Source: Asticcacaulis sp. EMRT-3 (GTDB taxonomy: Bacteria > Pseudomonadota > Alphaproteobacteria > Caulobacterales > Caulobacteraceae). From it: a stretch of 64,000 bases of DNA. The DNA lies in the NCBI RefSeq assembly GCF_030027245.1, contig NZ_JASERT010000004.1:16667-80666 (forward strand), given 5' to 3'. The notes beneath the pieces were generated by a model, which had not been told where the DNA came from, searched no databases, and saw nothing but the letters and a program-made list of their open reading frames with translations. Position numbers and translations under genes: made by a program. This document shows, in pieces, positions 34,460 through 44,140 of this stretch; the first letter of the stretch is position 1, and every line of letters starts with the position of its first letter.

Positions 34460-35953
34460 TCATTTTGCGGACAGCGCCTGTCTGGCCGCCGACTGGACAA
34501 GCTGCGCGGCGAGGGCGGCTGTCCGGTCAAGCGCCTGCATGGCTTCGGCGATAACGGCCTCCCGTCCGGCCTGATTTTGCGCCGCCCTGACCAGCAGCGG
34601 CGCGCTCAGGCACAGGCGCAGGATGGCGCTGTCGCTGGCGAAACGGATCGGCTGGCCGAGATGCACGGGCGGGCTGGCGGCGGCCAGATTCTGGTGCAGC
34701 AAAGCGGCCTGCGCAAAACTCAGGGCGCGTCCGTGTGGTGTGAGCTGAAACGGAAAAATGGTCGGCAGGCTGTCGAAATCATGTCCGCTCAACAGGGCCG
34801 AACGGTCAGGGGCGATGCTGTCGAGGGGCGCGAAGGCCGGATCGGCGATCAGGCGCGCCTGAACCGCCCCGGCAAAGGCGGCGGTGGCGGCGCGGCGGCG
34901 GGCGACGGGCAGGGCGTAACAGGCGCGCATTTCAAACAGCGCCGCCTGCCAGCGCAGCGCAAGGCCCCAGTTGGGCGCGTCATCCAGCGCCCGTCGGGCC
35001 GCCCAGCCGATGGGCCATTCGGCGCGGGCGCTGTAATCGCGCATCGCCGGGTGCAGGCTCTTGTGCCGCAGCCGCCCCGACCAGGCGGGCGGGCAGAGCA
35101 GGGCGCCGCTGAAGACGGGGCCTGCGAAGAATTTCGAGCCGGTGATGGCCACCAGAAAATTCTGCGCCAGACAGGCCCGGATCGTATCGGGCGCGAGGCG
35201 GCACTGGCAGGCATCGATCAGGATGTCGAGATGGTGCGGAAAGCGCTGTTTGAGGCGCAGCACGCTGGCCAGTCCGGGCGCGATCAGGCCGGTTTTCGAC
35301 ACATCGCTGACCACCAGCAGGCAGGGCTGGCCGCGCGCCACGGCCTCAGCGATGGCCGCTGTCAGTTCGGCCTCGATGTCCGTTTCGCGGCGCAAGCCCC
35401 CATCGGTGTCGCGCACGGCAAATTCATGCGTCTCGGCGCGGTCGCCAAAGCTCAGCTCTTCGCCCTTGGCCACGACGCGGCCATGCCGGGCGCTGGCCAG
35501 AAAATGACGGCCTGACACGGCCAGACCGACGCCGCTGCCCGTCTCATCGGGGCCGGGCGTCAAGACTTTCAGCGGCGTCTCATAAGCCCCGCCCAGCAGT
35601 TGCGACACCAGAAGATGGAGGTCGGTGCCCGACGCGGCCAGAACCACGCCGGTGGCGTCTGGCAGGCCGAACATGGCGCTGATCTCAGCGCGTAAGGCCG
35701 CCATCGCCTTTTCGTAAACAAGACCGGCATCTTGCGTTGTCAGCGCCGCGCCAAGCTGGTCGTGCAGGCTTTGCGCCGCCTGAAATGCGCCCGCTGTCGG
35801 GGTGGAGGCGGTGGAGGAGCCAAAGGCCAGAGCCTGCGGCACGGGATGGGGGGCATGGCCGTAGCGGTTCAGGCCGGACACAGGATCGGGCGTCAGGCGT
35901 TCATCGCCGCCTGACAGCCACGTCTCCATAACCGTGTCCGGCAATGTGTTCAT
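34460..35953 (-). CDS. PLP-dependent enzyme, class V aminotransferase-like (novel cluster)
   Basis: Protein of 497 residues with fold type I PLP features: GVVLAASGTDLHLLVSQLL, DILIDACQCRLAP (Asp that contacts the pyridine ring) and ITGSKFFAGPVFSGAL with the probable Schiff-base lysine. It resembles cysteine desulfurase/aminotransferase class V proteins at a distance but has no obvious subfamily. The start overlaps the stop of the upstream ATP-grasp gene (ATGA). The function may be amination, elimination or sulfur transfer in a small-molecule pathway; nothing in the sequence decides. Confidence 0.72.
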   Translation of the reverse strand: MNTLPDTVMETWLSGGDERLTPDPVSGLNRYGHAPHPVPQALAFGSSTASTPTAGAFQAAQSLHDQLGAALTTQDAGLVYEKAMAALRAEISAMFGLPDATGVVLAASGTDLHLLVSQLLGGAYETPLKVLTPGPDETGSGVGLAVSGRHFLASARHGRVVAKGEELSFGDRAETHEFAVRDTDGGLRRETDIEAELTAAIAEAVARGQPCLLVVSDVSKTGLIAPGLASVLRLKQRFPHHLDILIDACQCRLAPDTIRACLAQNFLVAITGSKFFAGPVFSGALLCPPAWSGRLRHKSLHPAMRDYSARAEWPIGWAARRALDDAPNWGLALRWQAALFEMRACYALPVARRRAATAAFAGAVQARLIADPAFAPLDSIAPDRSALLSGHDFDSLPTIFPFQLTPHGRALSFAQAALLHQNLAAASPPVHLGQPIRFASDSAILRLCLSAPLLVRAAQNQAGREAVIAEAMQALDRTAALAAQLVQSAARQALSAK

Positions 35954-37176
35954 GCGCTGGTCATGGCCATAGCTTGCGGCTCCTGCGCCGCCATGTCGAT
36001 AAAGGCGTCGAACAGACGCCGCATGGCGGGTTTCTTATAGGCATATAGTGCTTCGTCATCCATGTCATGCACCACCATAGCCACGTCGAGTTCGAAAATC
36101 AGCAGGCGGCCATCGGGCAGTTCGGCGCAGTCCATGCCGAAATAGTCGAGCCCGATCAGCGCATAAAGCTCGGCGAAGGCGGCAGCGTGGCGGACGGCGA
36201 AATCCTGATCGAAGTCTTTCATCCATTGGGCCTCGGCGGCGCGCTTACCGGCGTTTTCGTGCATGTCGGCATTCATATAATGCACCATCCAGTGGCTGGA
36301 TATGGCCTCATGGCTGGCGAACGGCCTGCCCTTGATCTGGACGATGCGCTGCTTGGCATAGAGGCCATCGGCATTGCGGTAGTCGATAAAGGGGATGATA
36401 TAGAAGGCGTCCGCCGTCTCGGCGCGCAAGGCCCCGGCCAGTTCGTCGGGGTTGCTGAGGCGGTGCATACCCTTACCGGCATGGGTGCCGATCGGGCGCA
36501 GAATGACCGGAAAATCCATGCCCTGCGCCGCCTCTGTCAGCGACATTGCGCCCTGGCTGACCGCCGCCAGCGCCGCGCGGCCAAGCCTTATCGTGGCGGG
36601 CGATAACAGCGCCTGTGCGTCTTTCAGTCGCTGGCTGACGCCATCGCGCGTCAGGGAGGCGATCATGGCCGGGTCATTATTCAGGATCGGCCCCGGCCAG
36701 TCTTTCAGCAGAACCTCCAGCCGTTCCAGCACAGGCTGATTGGCCGTCGATTCGCCAACCGCGAGGAAGGCGACATCGTGGGGCGGCAGGTCAGGCAGGC
36801 TTTGCGTGCTGGCATCGACAAAACACAGCCACAGGCGGCAGTTTGAACCGTGCAGCAGGAAATCGAGCGGCGTATTGGCCATCATGTCGCCCGCCGTGAC
36901 GAAGGCGAGGATCGACAGGCCCGAACCATCGCCATGCGTGATGCAGTAATCGCGCTGTTTGCCAATCGCCACGCCCTGCCAGGTCAGGCCGTCCTCCGCC
37001 TGACCCCGGCTGAGCAATATGGTCGAAATATCCATCAGGGCTGAGGCATCATCGGGATTATCGGTGGCGCGCTTGATCAGATGATCCCACAGGGGCGTTA
37101 TATCCTTGCCGTGGTGGCAGGTGCGGACGATCTCGCTCATGCCGGTAATATCATGCAGCGAAGCATGGGTCTTCAT
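35950..37176 (-). CDS. ATP-grasp domain protein (novel cluster)
   Basis: Protein of 408 residues without the TPR part of its neighbour. It shares the sequence order HDVAFLAVGE (pre-grasp), VILRPIGTHAGKGMH (nucleotide loop), IPFIDYRNADGLYAKQR, SSHWMVHY, and LDYFGMDCAELPDGRLLIFEL with the Glu expected to bind Mg. The shared SSHWMVHY block, followed by a charged helix, looks like a family-specific signature. It overlaps both neighbours by 4 bases, so decarboxylase, ATP-grasp and PLP enzyme are made together. Ligase activity is a family expectation. Confidence 0.75.
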   Translation of the reverse strand: MKTHASLHDITGMSEIVRTCHHGKDITPLWDHLIKRATDNPDDASALMDISTILLSRGQAEDGLTWQGVAIGKQRDYCITHGDGSGLSILAFVTAGDMMANTPLDFLLHGSNCRLWLCFVDASTQSLPDLPPHDVAFLAVGESTANQPVLERLEVLLKDWPGPILNNDPAMIASLTRDGVSQRLKDAQALLSPATIRLGRAALAAVSQGAMSLTEAAQGMDFPVILRPIGTHAGKGMHRLSNPDELAGALRAETADAFYIIPFIDYRNADGLYAKQRIVQIKGRPFASHEAISSHWMVHYMNADMHENAGKRAAEAQWMKDFDQDFAVRHAAAFAELYALIGLDYFGMDCAELPDGRLLIFELDVAMVVHDMDDEALYAYKKPAMRRLFDAFIDMAAQEPQAMAMTSA

Positions 37177-38630
37177 AGGGCTGGCCCCTTCAGTTGGCGG
37201 GCGAACAATAAGACGCCGTCGATCAGGGCGTCGATGTCGGCCTCCGTGGTGCGGTGGTTGACGATGGCGGCGCGGATCGCTTTTCTGCCGTCGATCAGGG
37301 TGAGGGAAGGGGCGACGCGACCCGCCGCGTGCAGGGCTTCGATGATGCGGCCGTTCAAGGCGCCACTGGCGTCATCGCGCACGCCGAAACAGACGATATT
37401 GAGGCTGACCGGGGCCAGGACTTCCAGTTCCGGCTCGGCCTCGATGCGCCGCGCAAGACCGGCGGCCAGACGGCAATTGGCGGCCATCGACGCACCCAGC
37501 GCATCGAGGCCATAGACCTTAAGCGTGAACCAGGTCTTCAGCGCGCGAAAGCCGCGTGACAGGTCGGGGCCGTAATCGCACGGCCACAGATCGCCCGCCG
37601 CCAGACCGTGTTCGGCGCGGGTCAGATAGGCGGCCTCATTGGCGAACACCGCCTTTTGCGCCGCGCCGTCGTGCGTCAAAAGGAAACCGGCATCATAGGG
37701 CACCTGCCCCCATTTGTGAAAATCGAAGGCCAGACTGTCGCTTAAGTTTATGCCCGCAAACAAAGGGGCCAGTTCGGGGGCGCAGACGCCGAGCGCCCCC
37801 AGCGCGCCGTCGATATGGTAATAGAGGCCGTGCTCAGAGGCGATGGCGGCCAGCGCCGTCAGGTCGTCAATGGCCCCGGTATTGACCGTTCCCGCCGTGC
37901 CGATCAGCATGAAGGGCTTGAGGCCCCCTTTCTGGTCTTGCCGGATCGCAGCTTGCAGGGCGTCCGTGTCCATCCGGCCCGCTGCATCCGTGGCGATGCG
38001 GCGCAGATGTTGCGCTCCGATCCCCGCCATATCGAAGGCGCGCGGAATGCAGCCATGCGCCGCCTGAGACGTATAGGCCACGAGGGGGGCCTGTGGCGCT
38101 GTGGAAAGCGCCCTGTGCCGCGCCAGCAGAACCGCCACGAAATTGGCCTGTGAGGCCCCGGTCAGGAAGAGGCCGTGCGCCGTTTCGGGAAAGCCGAACA
38201 GGTCGCGCATCCACAGGGCGATCTGGCGCTCGACCGCGATGGCCATGTGATTGCGTCCGCCGAGATTGGCGTTGAGGCCCGCCGCCAGCATCTCGGCCAG
38301 CATCCCGACCGGCGTGCCGCCGCCCTGCACCCAGCCCATGAAACCCGGATGGGCATTGCCGCTGCTAAAGGGCAATATGTCGTCGAGAAATTGCTGATGC
38401 ACATCGCCCAGCGGTGAGGGGCCAAGCGGCAGGGGGGCATGAAAACGGGCGCGCGCCGCAGCGGGCGGGGCCTGCCATACCGGCTGCTGGCGTAAAGATT
38501 CCAGATGATCGAACATATCGTCGAGCATCTGATGGCCATGCGTCCGCAAACCTGACCAGTCCTGTGGGTCGAGTGAGGTGGGCGATGCTGCCGCGGCGGG
38601 TTCCGCAGCCTGTTTTTGTGAGACAGCCAA
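37173..38630 (-). CDS. PLP-dependent group II amino-acid decarboxylase (novel cluster)
   Basis: About 485 residues in the aromatic-amino-acid/glutamate decarboxylase fold: HPGFMGWVQGGGTPVGMLAEM, FLTGASQANFVAVLLAR, YYHIDGALGALG, and FDFHKWGQVPYDAGF with the PLP lysine. The open frame runs to 38756, but the first 42 codons look non-coding. A TTG at 38630 has CTGGAG seven bases upstream and is the best start. It should convert an amino acid to an amine and so may feed the ATP-grasp ligases. First gene of the enzyme operon; the AraC gene lies just upstream in the same direction. Confidence 0.85.
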   Translation of the reverse strand: MAVSQKQAAEPAAAASPTSLDPQDWSGLRTHGHQMLDDMFDHLESLRQQPVWQAPPAAARARFHAPLPLGPSPLGDVHQQFLDDILPFSSGNAHPGFMGWVQGGGTPVGMLAEMLAAGLNANLGGRNHMAIAVERQIALWMRDLFGFPETAHGLFLTGASQANFVAVLLARHRALSTAPQAPLVAYTSQAAHGCIPRAFDMAGIGAQHLRRIATDAAGRMDTDALQAAIRQDQKGGLKPFMLIGTAGTVNTGAIDDLTALAAIASEHGLYYHIDGALGALGVCAPELAPLFAGINLSDSLAFDFHKWGQVPYDAGFLLTHDGAAQKAVFANEAAYLTRAEHGLAAGDLWPCDYGPDLSRGFRALKTWFTLKVYGLDALGASMAANCRLAAGLARRIEAEPELEVLAPVSLNIVCFGVRDDASGALNGRIIEALHAAGRVAPSLTLIDGRKAIRAAIVNHRTTEADIDALIDGVLLFARQLKGPAL

Positions 38631-38806
38631 AAGGATACTCCAGAAAACGCAGAAGCCTTTTGGCGCAGAGCCGCACCGTTTTGGCGCGGTTAGGGGCGGA
38701 AACGGGCGGAGATTGCATCCGTATGTCCGTGAGTCGCAATCCCCGCTATACCACAATATGCCAAAGAGCCAATGTCAGAGAACCGCTTGCGGCTTCGTCA
38801 GCCCGT

Positions 38807-39865
38807 TCAGGCACCGGCCTCATGGTCTGGAGTCTCAAAATGCTGTGGCGTCGTCCTGTGGCGGCGTGTTTCGGACGGACTTTCACCGAACAGGCGCGCA
38901 TAATATTGGGCAAAGCGGCCAATATGATAAAAGCCCAGATCGCGGGCAATGGCGCTGATCGGGCGGTGATTATCCGGCGAAATCAACAGTTCGCGCGCGC
39001 GCCTCAGGCGTAAGGTGCGCAGATAGATGAGCGGCGTCGTGTCCAGAAAGGTGCGAAACCCGATCTCCAGCGTGCGAAGACTGACCTGAACTTCGTCGGC
39101 GATGTCGGCGATCGTCAGGGGTTCGTGGTAGTGCTGGCGCATAAAGTCGCGCGCCCGGCGGATATAGCCCGGCACCGCCCCGCCGCCCGACTGCACCATG
39201 CGTTCCGAATAGCGGTGCAGCGAACATTCCAGCACAAGGTGGGTAAAGGCCTCGACCAGCCGCTGCTGTAGCCGTGGCGTCAGGGGCGGGTGGGAATCCG
39301 TGTGCGGCAGGGTGCTCAGTTGCTCAATCATCGAGGCGACGATGCGGCCGTGGGTCGTGTCCAGTTCCAGACGGGGCGACAGCTTTAAGTCACTTTCCAC
39401 GGGAAACTGGAGAATGTCCGACAGGACACGTTCGGCATTGCGAAAATCCATCGTGAAACCGACGCTCTCATGACAGGTCGCGTCCGGTTCGTGCCGCCTG
39501 CGGCTATGACCATCGCTCTGATACAATAGGGCGAGGCCCGGTTCGGCTTCAATATATTCGTCCCCGCGGATCAGGGACACCCGGCCGCGCAACGGCATAA
39601 CCATATTGATGATCGAACGGTCCGGGTGATCGACGCGCGTCCAGGCCCCGTCGCAAATAATACGATAGAAATACATCTCCGGCGCAAGCGATGCCGCGTT
39701 CCGGCCCAGTCCGAGAAAGTTCAGTTTCCAGTTAAATTGACCCTTATCGACATCCGGATTCATGTGCGACGCCAGCTTACGCTCGATAAAAAACGCTCTC
39801 AGGCTGTCAAAAGTCTCACCCTTCAGAAAATGTTGTGCGCTGGCCTGACCCTGACACTCACTCAT
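38807..39865 (-). CDS. AraC family transcriptional regulator (probable cluster regulator)
   Basis: Protein of about 352 residues starting at ATG 39865, which has GGGAG eight bases upstream; the frame continues to 39958 without support. The N-terminal 210 residues are a ligand-binding region of the AraC_binding_2 kind. The C-terminal double helix-turn-helix is typical (DFMRQHYHEPLTIADIADE, AIARDLGFYHIGRFAQYY). It lies directly upstream of the decarboxylase gene, so it probably activates the enzyme operon. Confidence 0.87.
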   Translation of the reverse strand: MSECQGQASAQHFLKGETFDSLRAFFIERKLASHMNPDVDKGQFNWKLNFLGLGRNAASLAPEMYFYRIICDGAWTRVDHPDRSIINMVMPLRGRVSLIRGDEYIEAEPGLALLYQSDGHSRRRHEPDATCHESVGFTMDFRNAERVLSDILQFPVESDLKLSPRLELDTTHGRIVASMIEQLSTLPHTDSHPPLTPRLQQRLVEAFTHLVLECSLHRYSERMVQSGGGAVPGYIRRARDFMRQHYHEPLTIADIADEVQVSLRTLEIGFRTFLDTTPLIYLRTLRLRRARELLISPDNHRPISAIARDLGFYHIGRFAQYYARLFGESPSETRRHRTTPQHFETPDHEAGA

Positions 39866-40400
39866 GCATTTCGCTCCCTGGCCCCGAAAGCCCTGCTGAT
39901 GGTTGTGTCTGGTGAGTGACCGGCGTGTAGAAGCAACATTACAAAAAGACGTGATCACGATGCGGGAGGGCGTCCGTTTTCAAACACATCAATCCGGAAT
40001 CCGAATCAAAATGTAAAATACAGTATTTCCTTGACGATAGTTAGAATTATTGACTCAATTTACAATGGCACGCATTTGACTGAATAAAATACTTTGATTC
40101 GGTAATTAACTACTGCTAAATGCGTCAGAAAGCGCAGGCAACATCCATTTTCCGAAACGAAATTCGGACACGGGTGATGAATAGATACCGGTAACATTAT
40201 CCTTAGGGCTTTATTAACCACACAGGGTGATTTCATCCATATTCCTCAGGGAATGGCTGGTAAAATTCACATCACGCGCTTCCGGCGAGAGCACCTCCCC
40301 CCTCTCGCTGACGCCGAACCTGGGATCTTTGAACAGACCTCAAAGCCGACGCCTTTCGGAATCACGTGACACAACTTCTCTTTGAAACGTGAGGTAGAAC
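39866..40400. promoter_or_regulatory. Divergent intergenic region with a spaced 10-bp inverted repeat
   Basis: AT-rich gap between the AraC and chemoreceptor genes. CCGAATCAAA (40001-40010) and TTTGATTCGG (40093-40102) are perfect inverted copies 82 bases apart, which would suit a looping regulator. No gene or terminator is visible elsewhere in the gap. Confidence 0.4.
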
Positions 40401-42089
40401 GTGTCACTCAAAAATATACCGATGATGGGAAAGGTGCTTGCCCTTATGCTGCTTATGTCCGCCGTTACTGTGATCACGGTGGCCTTGACCACGTCACGCA
40501 TGGCGGCCATCGCCCAAACCTATGGTGCGGTGATCAGCGGGCCCGGCCTGGCCAGCGTCAAGATGGAGCGCGCCGCCAAGCAGATTATCAAATCCGAGGC
40601 TGCGCTTTACAAAATGGTCTCCGCCAAAGATCCGGCGGATCTGAAAACGGCCGATAAGGAGCTGAAAAAGGCCGAAGCCACCTTTGATAGCCAGACCAGC
40701 GCGGCGCTGAACTTGCTGCCCAAGGAAACGACCCGCATTTCCGGCATCCAGTCCTCCTATCAGTCGGCCATTGCCCAAGCCTGCGGAATGGCGGAAAATG
40801 CCGCTTTGCAGGATGATGACACCACAGCCGTGCACCAGATGAACAGCGCCTGTGATCCGGCCATTGTCAGTGTCGAGGCGCGGATGAGCAAGGTGGTTGA
40901 CGATACGCTCGCCGATAATGTCTCCGCCTCCGCCGCCGCCGGAGCCGCTACGCACAAGACGATCAGCCTGACCTGGGACGCGCTGGGCATTGGTGTGCAG
41001 GGCGTCCTGTGCATCGCCTTCTTCGTGACGCGCTTCTCTATTGTGCGCCCGCTGAAATCCCTGACCGACGCCCTGCGCTCGATGTCGAACGGTGATCTGG
41101 CGCTCACGATTCCCGGTCAGGAGCGCAAGGACGAACTCGGCGCTATGGCGCGTTCTGCCGATGTTTTCCGTCAGGGTCTGGCCGAAGCCGAGCACTTGCG
41201 CGTTGACGCCGCCAATCAGGAATTGCGCGCCGCCGAACGGCTGGTCGCCGAACGCAATGCGATTGCAGATTCCTTCCAGTCGCGCATGGGCGCCCTGGCG
41301 TCGGCCTTCCATAAATCATCCATCGAAGTCTCTGAGGCTGCACAAAGCCTTGCGGCTACAGCTGAGGAAACCACCCGTCAGTCCCAGGTTGTCTCCGGCG
41401 CAGCCGAAGCCGCCGCTGGCAATGTTCAGACTGTCGCCGCCGCCACTGAAGAGATGAGCGTCTCGGTTCGTGAGATCAATCAGCAGGTCAACAACGCCGC
41501 TTCCGTCACGCTTGAAGCCGCCGAGGAGACCTCCCGAACGGAAAGTGAAATCCGGGAGCTGGCCGAGGCTGCCGGCAACATCAGCGAAGTCGTCAAACTG
41601 ATCAGCGACATCGCCGCCCAGACCAATCTTCTGGCGCTGAATGCCACGATTGAATCTGCCCGAGCGGGCGAGGCGGGCAAAGGCTTTGCGGTCGTCGCCT
41701 CCGAAGTCAAGGCGCTGGCCGGTCAGACAGCGCGCGCAACCGAGGACATTAGTAACAAGGTGGGGCTCATCCAGGGCGCGACCAACCGGACAGTCGATTC
41801 GATCTCGCGCATCGTGTCCACCATTCAGAATGTGCGCTCCATCTCGACCATGATTGCCTCGGCTGTCGAGCAGCAAAGCGCCGCCACCAATGAGATAGCC
41901 AGCAATACCTCCCGCGCTGCCGAAGGCGCGGGACAGGTGACCGAAAACATATTTGGTGTCGGTCGGGCCGCCGAAATGACAGGGGCCGCCTCGACCCAAC
42001 TTATGGGGCTTTCAGGCAGTCTGACCAGTCAGGCCGATAGCCTGCGGGCGGAAGTGGAAAGCTTCGTTACGCAACTTCGCGCGGCCTGA
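40401..42089 (+). CDS. Methyl-accepting chemotaxis protein
   Basis: Protein of 562 residues beginning at GTG 40401 behind GAGGT. A transmembrane helix (about 8-30) leads to a helical-bundle periplasmic sensor, a second membrane helix near 190-212, a HAMP domain ([18 protein letters not shown]), and the cytoplasmic coiled coil. The signalling tip [28 protein letters not shown] region is well conserved. No C-terminal CheB/CheR-tethering pentapeptide is seen. It reports ligand binding to CheA/CheW; the ligand is unknown. Confidence 0.93.
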   Translation: MSLKNIPMMGKVLALMLLMSAVTVITVALTTSRMAAIAQTYGAVISGPGLASVKMERAAKQIIKSEAALYKMVSAKDPADLKTADKELKKAEATFDSQTSAALNLLPKETTRISGIQSSYQSAIAQACGMAENAALQDDDTTAVHQMNSACDPAIVSVEARMSKVVDDTLADNVSASAAAGAATHKTISLTWDALGIGVQGVLCIAFFVTRFSIVRPLKSLTDALRSMSNGDLALTIPGQERKDELGAMARSADVFRQGLAEAEHLRVDAANQELRAAERLVAERNAIADSFQSRMGALASAFHKSSIEVSEAAQSLAATAEETTRQSQVVSGAAEAAAGNVQTVAAATEEMSVSVREINQQVNNAASVTLEAAEETSRTESEIRELAEAAGNISEVVKLISDIAAQTNLLALNATIESARAGEAGKGFAVVASEVKALAGQTARATEDISNKVGLIQGATNRTVDSISRIVSTIQNVRSISTMIASAVEQQSAATNEIASNTSRAAEGAGQVTENIFGVGRAAEMTGAASTQLMGLSGSLTSQADSLRAEVESFVTQLRAA

Positions 42090-42187
42090 ACGCATAACTT
42101 AACCCGCATCCCCCTTCCACCAGAAGATCAGAGGGCGTGGGCCGCAAAGCTCCCGGCCTCTGATCCGACATATTGCGGAATGTATCC

Positions 42188-43012
42188 ATGACCCTGAAAA
42201 CGCGTATACTTATCTATTACTCATCCTGCATATGCCTGTTTTTTCTCATGCTGGGCATTGCCCTGACAGATTTCAATAATTTCGATCAGGTGCTCGACAA
42301 GGATCAGAGCACCGTGAACGAACTTGCTACCGTTAGCCAGCTTCGCGCCAGTCTCGATATTATCCAATCCGAAACACAGGCACTGGCGGCCAGAAACGGC
42401 CCGCCGACACGTGTCCTGAAAAGCCAGCTATCCAGTGATCTCCACCCGGCCATCGCCGATCTGACGGCGTGGGAAAAGGGTGCCCAACCCACAAGTCTGT
42501 CGACCAGAGCCGATCTGCAAACCCGTGTCGGTGCCCTGTTGCAGGCTGTATCGGGTCTGACCGCGGCGAGGCAGACCCAGATTTTTGCGCAGCGGCTGCT
42601 GCCCGCTGAAGCGGAGATCGGGTTAAAAATGACAGCCTATGCCGCCGGAATGGATCAGAAACTGAATAGTGGCGACAGAACCGTCGACCGGTTTCGCACG
42701 CGCGACCAGCACCGCCTGATAATCGGTCTGATGGCGGGCACGGCCCTGTTGTTTGCCGGCCTGTTCTGGCTGATGGCCACCAGGGTAACGGCACCGCTGC
42801 AAAAAGCCTCGGATGCGATCCTGCGCCTTTCGGAGGGCGATCTCGACATGCCTCTGCCCCAGCGCAGCGAGGGCAAGGATGAGATTGCCGCCCTGTGGAA
42901 CGCGATCGGTGTGCTGACCTTTCGCGCCAAACAGGCGAAAATTACCGCCGAGGCGCTGGAGCGATTGCATCAGGAGCGCGAAATGCAGTTGCGGGCAGTC
43001 TTCGTTGATTAA
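42188..43012 (+). CDS. Membrane protein with periplasmic helical domain and HAMP, no output domain
   Basis: About 274 residues from ATG 42188 (a TTG at 42173 is less likely). TM1 is at about 8-27, a helical periplasmic region of 150 residues follows, then TM2 (IIGLMAGTALLFAGLFWLMA) and HAMP (RVTAPLQKASDAILRLSEGD). The protein stops about 45 residues after HAMP, before any kinase or MCP domain. It may be a truncated receptor or a stand-alone partner of the chemoreceptor 100 bases upstream. Its TAA is the first triplet of a family B repeat, so an ancestral longer protein may have been cut short. Confidence 0.7.
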   Translation: MTLKTRILIYYSSCICLFFLMLGIALTDFNNFDQVLDKDQSTVNELATVSQLRASLDIIQSETQALAARNGPPTRVLKSQLSSDLHPAIADLTAWEKGAQPTSLSTRADLQTRVGALLQAVSGLTAARQTQIFAQRLLPAEAEIGLKMTAYAAGMDQKLNSGDRTVDRFRTRDQHRLIIGLMAGTALLFAGLFWLMATRVTAPLQKASDAILRLSEGDLDMPLPQRSEGKDEIAALWNAIGVLTFRAKQAKITAEALERLHQEREMQLRAVFVD

Positions 43013-43147
43013 AGCGTTTCCCCAAAAAGTGGATTCACTTTTTGGATAAGGAGGAGGATGTGCCGCCTGTCTCCCTCCTCCCTGCGCGCAGCGTGGGGGA
43101 GGTGGGGTCGAGCCCGCCAGGGCGAAGATGACGGGGGGGTATCTTAA
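43010..43147. repeat. Repeat family B partial copy joined to family C
   Basis: TAAAGCGTTTCCCC plus the hairpin CCAAAAAGTG/CACTTTTTGG (43010-43056) is a partial family B element; its TAA ends the preceding gene. The following CTCCCTCCTCCCTG and GGGGGAGGTGG units to 43147 match the family C repeat at 26125-26343. Confidence 0.75.
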
Positions 43148-43159
43148 TACCAATCAGCA

Positions 43160-43933
43160 TCAGGCATCATCGCGCCGGTAACGGCTGGGCGGGGCACCGA
43201 GCCAACGCCGGAACATGGTCGAAAACGCCGCCGGGCTGTCATAGCCGAGATCGAGCGCGATCATGGTCACCGGCTCGCCCAGAGCCAGCCGTGGCAGGGC
43301 CGCCAGCACACAGGCCTGCTGCCGCCATTCGGCAAAGCTCATGCCGGTTTCGCGGCGGAACAGGCGCGTGAAGGCGCGGCGGTTCAGGTGGAGGTTTTCG
43401 GCCCATTTGTCGATGGTTTCACCCGCATCGGGCCGCGCCACAAAGGCATGGCAGCGCGCCCGCAAGGCCGGGCTTTGCGGAAACGGCACCGACAGCGGAA
43501 TGATCGGCGCGCGGTCGATTTCGGCCATTAACAGCTTCATCACCAGCCCGTCACGGCCCTGTTCGGCGTATTCGGCCTCCAGATCGACCGCCTCCATCAG
43601 CAGGGCCCGCAGCAGGGGCGAGACGGCCAGCACCTCGCAATGACCGGCGCGCGCCGGGCAATAGCCGTCCGAGATCAGCACCGAGCGCGTGCGCACGGCC
43701 CCGACCATGCTGACCGCGTGGGGCACGCCCGCCGGGATCCACACCGCGCGCTCGAGCGGCACCACCCAGGCGCCATGCGTGGTATCGACCGTCACCACCC
43801 CTTTCGCCGGATAGAGGAGCTGGGCGCGGGCGTGCGTATGGTGCGCCAGCTCGAAGGCGGGCGGATAGTCATTGCCGATGGCGATGACAGGCCGAGGGAT
43901 GGCCTCATAGAGGTTCGGATCGGCATTGCGCAT
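43160..43933 (-). CDS. AraC family regulator with cupin sensor domain
   Basis: Protein of 257 residues. The N-terminal cupin has HHTHARAQLLYPAKG and WIPAGVPHAV; the C-terminal helix-turn-helix pair contains ETIDKWAENLHLNRRAFTRLF and ALDLGYDSPAAFSTMFRRW. It is divergent from the Fsr-like exporter gene, a common arrangement in which the regulator controls the exporter. The exporter may be induced by the compound the cupin domain binds. Confidence 0.9.
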   Translation of the reverse strand: MRNADPNLYEAIPRPVIAIGNDYPPAFELAHHTHARAQLLYPAKGVVTVDTTHGAWVVPLERAVWIPAGVPHAVSMVGAVRTRSVLISDGYCPARAGHCEVLAVSPLLRALLMEAVDLEAEYAEQGRDGLVMKLLMAEIDRAPIIPLSVPFPQSPALRARCHAFVARPDAGETIDKWAENLHLNRRAFTRLFRRETGMSFAEWRQQACVLAALPRLALGEPVTMIALDLGYDSPAAFSTMFRRWLGAPPSRYRRDDA

Positions 43934-43998
43934 CGCATCTGTCCCATTCGCAAAAATGATTATCCCATACAGGAAAGCGGGACATTGAAAAAGGGCCT

Positions 43999-44045
43999 AA
44001 TACCAACTTGCGCAGCCCAGAATCTTTCAGGTGCAAGTTGGTATT
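43999..44045. repeat. Hairpin with 13-bp arms in a divergent promoter region
   Basis: AATACCAACTTGC (43999-44011) and GCAAGTTGGTATT (44033-44045) are perfect inverted repeats. The TAATACCAA end also occurs at 43145. A second perfect palindrome, CGATGATT-CAT-AATCATCG, is at 44118-44136 and could be a regulator site. Confidence 0.65.
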
Positions 44046-44140
44046 CGCATTTTTTGCAGCTCAAGCGCCGCATGGCTCCTCGCATAAGCTCGGGCGGCCA
44101 GTCGGCCTTGCCAAGTACGATGATTCATAATCATCGCACC

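Noticed and set aside
38631..38756. Start of the decarboxylase at 38756
   Set aside because: The extra 42 residues are Cys/Arg-rich without homology character, and the TTG at 38630 has a well-placed CTGGAG.
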